Source: Polyodon spathula
Taxonomy: Eukaryota; Chordata; Actinopteri; Acipenseriformes; Polyodontidae
Assembly: GCF_017654505.1 (NCBI RefSeq)
Contig: NC_054538.1
Location: 26,313,674 to 26,377,673, forward strand
Reading direction: 5' to 3'
DNA: 64,000 nt
Made by a program: the position numbers and the translations under genes. Position 1 is the first letter of the stretch. Every line of letters starts with the position of its first letter. Under the pieces are notes generated by a model that did not search any database, was not told the DNA's origin, and saw only the letters and a list, made by a program, of their open reading frames with translations. Shown piece by piece: positions 56,093 through 64,000 of the stretch.

Positions 56093-58975
56093 CATGAGAA
56101 CGGAAATAGACTCAGGAGCTGCTGTAACTTTGATTTCGAAAAAAAAAGTGTACAAACTAAAGTTTTCGAAGGTTAAGCTCCAGCGGACTGATTGTGTGTT
56201 AAAGACATATACAAATTAAACACTTGATGTGTTGGGTAAACTAAATGTAAGTGTAATGTACAGAGAAGAAATCTTTGATTTGGCTCTAAGGGAGTTAGTT
56301 ACTAAGGGAAATGGCCCTGCATTATTGGGCAGAGATTGGCTCAGCAAGCTGAAACTAGACTGGAGAAAGATACTGAGTTACTGGTGCAGTAGGAGCTCTG
56401 TGTAATAAGTGCCAGTCTGTTTTCAGACCCAAAATTGGTTGTGTGACCGGAGTTAAGGTTAGTCTGAGGGTGGCTAAAGACGCCACACCAAAATTCTATA
56501 AAGCAAGACCGTTACCTTATGCTTTGAAACCAGCTGTAGAAAGCCAGTTAAGAGCTGGAAAAACAGTGTATAATTTCAAAGGTTGACTTTAGTGAATGCT
56601 GCTCCTTTAGTATGTGTGCCAAAACAGTACGGTAGTGTACGCATTTGAGAGGATTACAAGGTTGTCCTAAATCTGTGGTTAGAGGTGGACTGTGACGGAG
56701 AGCGAATTAATCCGAATCAAAAATCTCCCTCTCGACCAGTGAGGGCACTGTACAACAGGAGCTGCGGGTTTCCTACTGAATGGTTGGGCAGTTCATCCCG
56801 GGGACAGTCGGGAGCCGGCCATTCAGGAAGAGGGCGGCGTTACGGTACCTGGAGTCATCGCCCTAGTACGGTGAGCGAAGTTTCAGTCATGAATTGGAGG
56901 AGATGTGATTGAACTAGCTATCGGAGGGGGCGGGGCTTAGGGTACTTTAGGGGGACGTGACGCCGTAATCGTCTACTTTGTGGTGGTTAATGGGAGGAGA
57001 CAAGGACGGAATCTTGAATGAAGTGTGGGTTCATTGAGGAGTATTGTGTTTGTTTTGCCAGATGGCTGATATGAAGCTGGAGCTGCAGCGAGAAGCCCGG
57101 ACCGGAACGTGCACGAGCACCAGCACTCAGAGCACCGCACCTGCACCAGAGCACCCAGTTTGGAGACGTGTTTTTGTGTTTATTATTTCGGGACTGCAAC
57201 CCCTTTGTTTTGTAGCTGGTAATACCCATTGCTGGGTAGAACCAGCTTTATTATTTTGGGTCCAGTTTTCACTGGCAATACCCATTTCTGGGTAGAACCA
57301 GCTTTATTATTTGAAACCCGGTTTAAAAAGGGCATTAAAAGAAACCTGACCGATAGACTTTGTGTTTGTCCTTTGTTGGAGCACCTCAACTCACCTATAC
57401 ACCGGAGCACTACAAACCACTTTGCCACATGGACCAATACCCAATTCCTAGAACCAGAGGTCTCTTTGCAAAATTGGCAGGGGGAACTAAATTCTCAAAA
57501 TTAGACCTCTCCCAAGCTTACCAGCAGGTGGAGCTGAACGAAAAGAAAGAAATACTTAACAATAAACACACCACTGGGGTTGTTTAAGTATAACCAACTA
57601 TCGTATGGAGTAGCTAGCGCCCCCGCGAATTATGGACCAGATCTTGCAAGGTCTGGAAGGGGTCATCTGTTATTTGGACAACATACTGATAATGGGAAAA
57701 AATGACAAGGAACATCTGGCAAACCTAGAAATGGTGTTGACAGAGCTAACTTTAGAGAATGGCTGTGTTTTGTGGGGTTTTCGAGTGATAATTCCGGAAA
57801 GCTTGCAATCAAGAATGTTAATAGAATTACATGAACAGCACCAAGGCATTGTAAAAATGAAAATGCTAGCTTGCAATTTGTTTTGGTGGCCAAGCTTAGA
57901 TGCTGCTATACAAACCAAATGTAAGAAATGTGAAATGTGCATGGGTATTAGGAACTTGCTGTAGTGCCTTGCCATCTATGAAAGTGGACTAGTAAACCGT
58001 GGCAAAGGAGACATATTGATTACATAGAGAAAGACAAACATACTTTTCTGGTGGTTATCGATGCGTAGTCTAGACGACCTGAAGTAGTGCTTGTACCAAA
58101 TGTCATTCAGCAAAACCAATTAAGGTATTAAGGGAGTTATGTGCTGCCTATGGGTTGTCGGAGAAGATCATCTCCGACAATGGGACTCAGTTTACTTCCG
58201 AGGAGTTTCAACAGTTCCTCAAGCTAAATAGTATTAGACATACTCGACCGGCTCTGTACCATCCATCTTCCAATAGTGCTGCAGAACGATTGGTGCACAC
58301 ATTTAAACAAGCTTTTGAGAAAAGTAACAAACCGGCTTGTTGGTACAGCATCGAGTTGCAAATTTTCTGTTAGCTTACAGATTGACTCCGCTGTCGACAA
58401 CAATGAAAACTCCTGCAGAGCTGTTTTTAAAGAGACAGCTTTGCACATGTTTCTCATTGCTGAGACCAGACACGTCACAACACATGCATCTTTAACAACA
58501 AAAACAAATGCAGTGGCAGAATGCAAATTCTAGATCTATACCCAGGCCTCTGATTTCTGAACAATGTGTACTGGTAAAAGATAACGGGGGAGGAGGAAAC
58601 AAATGGCAAAACGGGATAATTAAGAAGGTACTCGGTCCAGTAACGTGCATGGTTTTGGTAGCAAGTAAACTGGTAAAGAGACACATTAATGAAATGTGGG
58701 CTGTGAAAGAGACTGATGTATCCGAGATTGAAACAAATGAAAGAAATACTGCGTGGTATGATGATGATGATGATGATGATGATGATGTTTTTGTATCCAC
58801 TGAGTCAATTGGATGTAAAACTGAAAATGCTGGAAATGCTGAAAGTGTAGGTAACTCTGAAATGCAAATGCCTGTAACTGTTTCAAATAGGGAAAATATC
58901 GAGTCATGTACAGCAAGTTCTGTTGTAACTCATCCCAAACTTAATCATAAGCCTCCAAACAGATTGAATTTATAA
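56093..58975 (+). pseudogene. pol of decayed gypsy element: PR, partial RT, IN
   Basis: Protease: EIDSGAAVTLIS near 56105 and GPALLGRDWL near 56320, catalytic DSG kept. RT: degenerate N-terminal part to 56690, interrupted by a solo LTR, resuming at 57435 with QYPIPR, KFSKLDLSQAYQQVEL and CYLDNILI, where the catalytic YLDD has become YLDN. At about 57766 the sequence jumps from RT to the pre-integrase segment (IPESL...LHEQHQGIVKMKMLA), deleting the thumb and RNase H. Integrase: FLVVIDA near 58045, IISDNGTQFTSEEF at 58164 with the second Asp, and a SNSAAERL block with the Glu. A C-terminal GPV-type module follows (58508 on). Aspartate repeats at 58760-58787 encode a D-run. Multiple stops. Confidence 0.82.
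56691..57429 (+). mobile_element. Solo LTR (739 bp) in the RT gene, TSD TGGAC
   Basis: TGTGACGGAG...TTTGCCACA bounded by TGGAC at 56686-56690 and 57430-57434. Removing the LTR and one TGGAC restores the reading of RT across the site. A GC-rich centre and an internal imperfect tandem duplication (GGTAATACCCATTGCTGGG and GGCAATACCCATTTCTGGG, near 57219 and 57274) are present. Same family as 42255-42957. Confidence 0.92.
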
Positions 58976-58982
58976 TTGAAAG

Positions 58983-58984
<2 letters not shown>

Positions 58985-59049
<65 letters not shown>
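58985..59049. repeat. (TA)n microsatellite
   Basis: About 65 bp of TA just upstream of the gypsy purine tract (AAGGGGGGAGGAGATG). Confidence 0.92.
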
Positions 59050-59051
<2 letters not shown>

Positions 59052-59081
59052 GGGGGTTTTCTGTAAGGGGGGAGGAGATGT

Positions 59082-59904
59082 TGTTCATGTGCACAGCACG
59101 TGAGAAATTGTTACAGTGTATATCAGCACGTGTTTGCTGAGTGCATCACAACATGTGTAGGGCCGGAGGGTATAAAAAGGGAATCTTAGGGTTCTGTGTT
59201 GTGTGTTCTGTGTGTAACTGCCTGTGACAATGTTGCCCCGCCCCTGTGTGTATTTCTGTGCTGTATTCTGCTTGTAGTGTGTTAATGTTGGTGTATTGTA
59301 GTTGGTACACAGGATATAATATGTGTTTAAAATGTATATTTGTATTTAGGCACGAGGATAGCACAGCACTTCACGTGCAGGTAAAATGTAATAATATGTG
59401 TGCACGGGAAATTGCACCTACTTATTCACGTGCAGTTGTACCGAGACTCCAGCTGAATGATTGATTAGCAATCGAGTCTCGGTACAGCTGCATAAAAGCA
59501 GCATGTTTTCGTTGTGTGTTTGTGAATGGACAACGGGTGTGGAGAGGAGAATAAAAAGTAAGAAAATAAACAAGTGCTACAACATGCTGGGAGCACCTGC
59601 ACGGTACTTGTTTGTCTGTTCGTCCACTGTTTGTTTACTGTTTTGTCATTTTGTTCATCTATTTATTTTGGCGTCAAGTGCTGTGTGCTGTTTTTGTTTA
59701 AATCTTTTATTTGTTCATTAAAACACTGAGCGCAGCCGTTGCGTCTCAGTTTCAACCCCAGTACTGCCTGCTTGTTTTATATTCTTTCTGGCCTGACGTC
59801 ACCCCTACAGCCAGCCTGTTCACACTGTCTTAATAAACAATGTTTGATTTTGTACAGTTCCCCTTGTCTGGGCTCACTTATTTCCAGACCCAAAATACAT
59901 AACA
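59082..59904 (+). repeat. 3' LTR of the decayed gypsy element, interrupted
   Basis: 59082-59222 and 59825-59904 match the two parts of the 5' LTR with many substitutions, and TATAAAA recurs at 59171-59177. The intervening 602 bp is a nested solo LTR. It lacks one of the tandem U3 units of the 5' LTR. Confidence 0.9.
59223..59824 (+). mobile_element. Solo LTR (602 bp) nested in the gypsy 3' LTR
   Basis: TGTGACAATGTTGCCCC...CAGCCTGTTCACA. Flanks CTGCC (59218-59222) and CTGTC (59825-59829) form a 5-bp target duplication with one mismatch. A CATAAAAG box-like word near 59493 and ATTAAA near 59718 give plus orientation. Confidence 0.87.
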
Positions 59905-62730
59905 TCCACAATATTAACATTTGAGCAATAACAAGTGAAAATAACATACAGCTTCTGATTTATGTTTCAGACATGCTGTTTTAGGGATTGTTCAGTGGGA
60001 AAACAGTTACAAAATAATTGTTTTCCCCCTACCTACTGACTAAAAATTGAGGTCTCACAGGATTCCAACAATTTTTTTTGGCTTTATAATGAGAGCTTTG
60101 AGACTGTACTTTTCCTGTCAGTTGTCCATTGGACTGTTATGGAAACAGACACACATGGTTCAATATGGGAATTATTAGGGAATCTCTCATGCAATTTGTC
60201 AGATAGAAAAAAGGCATTAGTGTTGGCGATGGAACCAGTGTTGGAGTTCACATTGATTCACATCATTAGGCATTGGTTGATGGCCAATCCAGAAGGCATC
60301 ATTATTGTTTATAAAGGATGTCTCTGAAAAGGTTCACAACTCCCCTCATTAAGGTTACACAGAGCCATCTTGCAAAGTGTATGTCTGTATGGTGCCAGAT
60401 CTTGAGATAGTTAAAACTGGCAGTCAGTATATATATATTATGTTATTTAAGGGTATTCATATTAAAACAGGGCTCTTGTTCTAGGACAATATAGATCTTA
60501 ATGAGAAATACAATAAAATCAAGCTATGCAATAGATTATTGTAACAAATAATACAAATGATAAAAAATATGTTTTTACAATTAGTAAGATATTCCATAAA
60601 AAAGACAGCTCAACAAGTACGTCCGAAACATAGATCTCCCACCATGACTGTAAATTCAAAATTAGAGAGCAATCAGTATGGTGAAAAAGTTGGTACAGAA
60701 TAGTTTAAATGCCAACTTGTTAGCAATAAAATATTTAATTATAAGCAATTCTCCAAATAAAATGTAGAGACAGACACCCCCACAAATCCTCAGATGTTGA
60801 TACTCAATAGCATATGATACATAATATTAATACCAAGATTTACAACAATTGACAGCTCAGGTGTATGAAAAAGTACAGAAATCCACTTGGTAAGAGATCA
60901 CTCAGAATCAACCTGCAGTGTTGTGTGTCTGTATGGTCACAGTTCTTGAAGATACAATAAATGGTTCTCCAGATATATGGACAAGTGTGAAGTATGACTT
61001 ACATACGACTGCCACCATGATATCCCCATTGCAGGGGATTTCATCCAATGATCAAAGAGTACAACTGGGAAAATAATGTCAACAACTCCTGTGGGTTGCC
61101 TTATATTGCAATTTGCATTGCCTTATATTGCAATTTGCATTTCTTTATATTGCAATTTGAAATCAAAATATTACAATAACTTCTAAAAGCCAAAATAGGT
61201 TAAAATTGTTCAGACTTATTTGTTTTTATAGACCTTTCCAAGGGCTAAAAAACGTAGTTTCAAACAATTGCACTGTTATACAATACATGCAAACTGAACA
61301 GAATTAATGCTAGTGTATTTAAAATTCTTTTGATAGACCTGATTTAGTCTGTGCCAACCCACCTCTCATAGGTGTTATTTAAATATTGCTATTTAATCTT
61401 CTAGCGCCTGTTTTTATCATCCATTGTTTACGTAACCTCAATATCTTCTATTGTTTGCCATTTGCAACCTTTAATTTGCAAAGTGTGAAAATATACTGAG
61501 CAGATATAATACCCTCCGCCCTGGGAACCAGAAATGCTTCTATAGCAAACAACTGGAGAAGATTCCTCTCTCAGGGGCAGGGGTAATCTACTTCTTTCAC
61601 CTCTAAGCTACATAACACTATTCTATTTTCCTTTATACTCCGGTGACTCTTTGGTTTCTTAGGTAGCAATTATATGTCTTAAAATAAGATTATCCAAGGA
61701 AGCAGTGGTGACAGAGCCGGTTATTGTATTGCAGGGATAAAGGCAAGTACTTCAGTTGCATTCTTAAAGATACATTTGCAATTTTCTCCTAGCAGAATTT
61801 ATAATCCACACTGCTTTGCTGTCATCTCAGAATCCTTAATTGAGAGAAGGTTACAGAAAATATAATGCGGAATCTGAAGTTCACTTTTACTCTACCAGAG
61901 TTTTTTTAACGGCTGACTTGCCCAAGGACTGGCATTGGCCCATGTGATTAGAAAATGTAACACATAACTTTATATTTTGTAATTAACAAGGCCTGAAGAT
62001 GGTCGCTGGAATTAATGCATACTATAAATCAGGTGGCTTCATTGTCCTTTGTGTTTCTTGATTTGTTGAAGCACCATCACATGATCCACGTTTCAATACA
62101 ATCCTACTGTTTATAATTGTTTTAATTAAAATCCCAACTTCCATTTAAATGGAGACAAATTGTGAGGAGGCAGTTGATTTCAATATACAAGGTTTATCCA
62201 GTGCGTTAGATTATCTGACACCACATCTTCCCTGTGTGATTTACTGCGTAGAGTCTCGCCATGGAATAACAAAATCCACAACCCTAACCTTAACCCTTAC
62301 CCAAATATTATACAAACACACCGTACCAAAGCGTATAGGTAGTTAGGTGCTGACACCGCTTTTTAATAAGTCAGGTCCGATAGAAAAGAGGATTTGATCG
62401 CAAGGTATCTACGTTCCCGCCAGCCGCTCGTCACAAGTGAAATGTTTTCCTGTGTCGCTCAATTATTTTCACCAAGTTCACCACCGTAGCGAAGGCTTTG
62501 AAAAGGTTTTTTGTGTAAGGCTACACCAGCATGATTACTTTGAACGTGTGCTGGTAGATGAATCAATATGGACTGTTTTGTATAATTTAATTTCACCCAA
62601 TGAAAGCCATTTAGCTTGATTACATAACATATGCACCAACATTGTGTTTGTTGGGACAGAGGTTCTGATTAGAAACAAACTGTGGCGTGCCGTCTATGTA
62701 TTCAACACATGCATTGCATTCACTATATAA
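59905..62730. other. AT-rich DNA, no gene recognised
   Basis: Apart from a three-unit 22-bp tandem repeat at 61096-61160 I see nothing supportable. Frames near 60.1 and 62.1 kb are short and without domains. Confidence 0.5.
61096..61160. repeat. 22-bp tandem repeat, three units
   Basis: Units of TTGCCTTATATTGCAATTTG plus CA, the first two identical and the third diverged. Confidence 0.93.

Positions 62731-62790
<60 letters not shown>
62731..62790. repeat. (ATT)n microsatellite
   Basis: About 60 bp of uninterrupted ATT. Confidence 0.94.
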
Positions 62791-62792
<2 letters not shown>

Positions 62793-63114
62793 ATATAATA
62801 ATAATAAATATGCATTGGTTTGCAGGTAAGAAGAATCATATCGTCCGTGTCCGGCATGTCAACGCATGCAATGCCCCGAGTTGCATCTCGTTGCCCGGGC
62901 ACTCTGGCCACCCATTGATAAATGCAGTGAAGGCATGCAATTGAAGAACCTGATGGACCAAAGCGAGCAATCCAACTCACAGCCGCCACCTTGTTGGGCT
63001 CAGGTCATGACAGAAACAGAAGATGGTATTTCAGTGAAGCGGTGTACAACTGCAAGTGGATCTGTGGATGTGGGGAGGTAAACAAGTTATTCTGCTGCCT
63101 GTGTCTACATTAAC

Positions 63115-63868
63115 ATATTCAAAAAGAAAGAAGTGTTGTTCGATGTGCTTCAAACCAAAATGTATGATATCAGGTTTTATATTCAACAGATTTGCAAGAC
63201 ATCTGACTGAATTCACCGAAAGCGACAAACATTTGATGAGTTTTGGAAAGTTGTGTCGGATCTGAGTGTACTAGAGCCAAGGCAAGAAATTTCAGGTGAC
63301 CAAACAAGATATAAATGTATTTTCTTTTAGGTCATTGACAACATCAGTGAACAGCTGTCCTTAAGACTTGAAAGTGTAGAGAAACTTCAGTTTGTCCACT
63401 TGCTGAATCCAAAAAGATTCACGGAGTTCCAGGCACATTTTCCAGTCAATGCTATGCAATCTCTGGAAGCATCCTATCCAGATGTTTTTGACAGTAGTTG
63501 TTTCATGCTGAACTGTGTGCTGTGTGTAACTCAGATCAGCTGCAAGGGAAGTGTGTGTTTGACCTGTATAAAACTATGCATAAACTTACAAACTTGCTTT
63601 TCTGAGGTCAACAATTTGGCAGCATTAATTATAACTATTCTCTACTCTACAGCCACAGAGGAAAGATCTTTTTCAACTTTAAAGTAGATAAAGACATTCA
63701 CACCGAACACTCAGCCTGGAAAATGCCTGTCCAACTTAGCCTCACTGACGGCTGTAAACGAGGTGCTTATGAGTCTGCACCACCTGCCGGATTTCTACAG
63801 TTTAGTCACTGAACAGTTCCTGAAAAAATACAAATGGAATTTCGATTTCATTAGAAAATTAAAGTAAG
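63115..63868 (+). pseudogene. Second hAT transposase remnant (ZMYM1-like C-terminal half)
   Basis: Plus fragments read FKKKEVLFDVLQTKMYDIRF (63119 on), TFDEFWKVVSDLSVLEPRQE (near 63230-63290), then FTEFQAHFPVNAMQSLEASY (63418 on). The C-terminal dimerisation block is TATEERSFSTLK (63651-63687), followed near 63770-63830 by LMSLHHLPDFYSLVTEQFL. The CERSFSxLK-type motif and order identify a hAT transposase of the ZMYM1/THAP12-like group. Frameshifts and stops break it. The catalytic N-terminal half is not recognisable in 62.8-63.1 kb. It differs from the hAT relic at 48-50 kb. Confidence 0.7.
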
Positions 63869-64000
63869 CATGTCTTTTATATTCCCAGTGCATGTCAGCA
63901 AATGTTTTTATGTCATGTAAAAAGTTGTTGCAAGCCTTGTTAAAGAAGTCACAGCATGCCATTGCGTGATATTCACAGTTTGACTCTCCATCTCTGCCCT
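63869..64000. other. Window end, nothing recognised
   Basis: No feature is visible beyond the hAT remnant. Confidence 0.4.

Larger units (their letters stand above)
55028..59904 (+). mobile_element. Decayed Ty3/gypsy LTR retrotransposon, conventional order, with two nested solo LTRs
   Basis: A 273-bp 5' LTR, tRNA-Ser primer site, gag, protease, RT, integrase, purine tract and an interrupted 3' LTR are collinear on the plus strand. Integrase lies after RT, the usual Ty3/gypsy order and opposite to the Gmr1-like element. Numerous stops, a deletion removing the RT thumb and RNase H, and diverged LTRs show that it is old. Solo LTRs sit at 56691-57429 (in RT) and 59223-59824 (in the 3' LTR). No clear target duplication flanks the whole element. 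Confidence 0.88.

Noticed and set aside
61096..61160. CRISPR-like repeat
   Set aside because: Three adjacent 22-bp units with no spacers, in eukaryotic intergenic DNA; a simple tandem repeat.
62270..62306. Interstitial telomere-like ACCCTAACCTTAACCCTTACCC pattern
   Set aside because: Too short and irregular to call a telomeric repeat.

Overview
The window reads as intergenic DNA from a vertebrate genome, most likely a ray-finned fish. A sturgeon or paddlefish is my guess, from the mix of Tc1, pogo/Tigger, piggyBac, hAT, Harbinger, DIRS, REL-endonuclease LINE and Ty3/gypsy elements together with long (TA)n microsatellites. The species is an inference. No host protein-coding gene, tRNA, rRNA or CRISPR array could be supported. 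What is recognisable is a layered set of transposable elements, from very young and intact to badly decayed.

Left part (1-16.6 kb). A Tc1 fragment (about 1.7-2.8 kb) is interrupted by a solo LTR. A pogo/Tigger-like non-autonomous DNA transposon, apparently sitting in a (TA)n tract (5.9-9.1 kb), carries a very young non-autonomous LTR retrotransposon (5958-8413, minus). Its two LTRs differ by one indel. Its single ORF encodes a two-zinc-knuckle protein with a long repetitive, proline- and RS-rich tail. Next is a decayed, minus-strand non-LTR retrotransposon with a restriction-enzyme-like endonuclease (9.4-12.9 kb); a second copy of its 3' tail lies at 52.1-52.5 kb.

Centre (16.7-22.2 kb). The most complete element is a Ty3/gypsy-class LTR retrotransposon of the Gmr1 type. 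It has 588/587-bp LTRs, a GAAG target duplication, a tRNA-Leu primer site and one open 1468-codon gag-pol frame. Its pol order is protease, integrase, reverse transcriptase, RNase H, with integrase ahead of RT as in Ty1/copia. The Gag carries a SCAN-like segment. The element looks young and possibly active.

Middle (22-46 kb). An unidentified Cys-rich broken reading frame (23.4-24.1 kb), a piggyBac-like non-autonomous element (24.6-25.3 kb), LTR pieces at 28-30 kb and 36-37 kb, a Tc1 fragment at 35.3 kb beside a recent 0.53-kb duplication, a DIRS-type tyrosine recombinase relic (38.6-39.9 kb), a solo LTR (42.3-43.0 kb) and a SINE-like fragment (45.4 kb) lie in otherwise featureless AT-rich DNA.

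Right part (46-64 kb). A dead hAT element (about 46.9-50.2 kb), a solo LTR with TAGGT duplication (50.5-51.1 kb), a Tc1 MITE (53.0 kb), a Harbinger transposase scrap (54.0 kb) and a decayed conventional-order Ty3/gypsy element (55.0-59.9 kb) follow. One solo LTR has landed inside that element's RT and another inside its 3' LTR. A second hAT transposase remnant ends the window.

Several LTR families here share TGT...ACA ends, 5-bp target duplications and, where visible, a tRNA-Leu primer site. They look like a family of non-autonomous elements depending on machinery encoded elsewhere.
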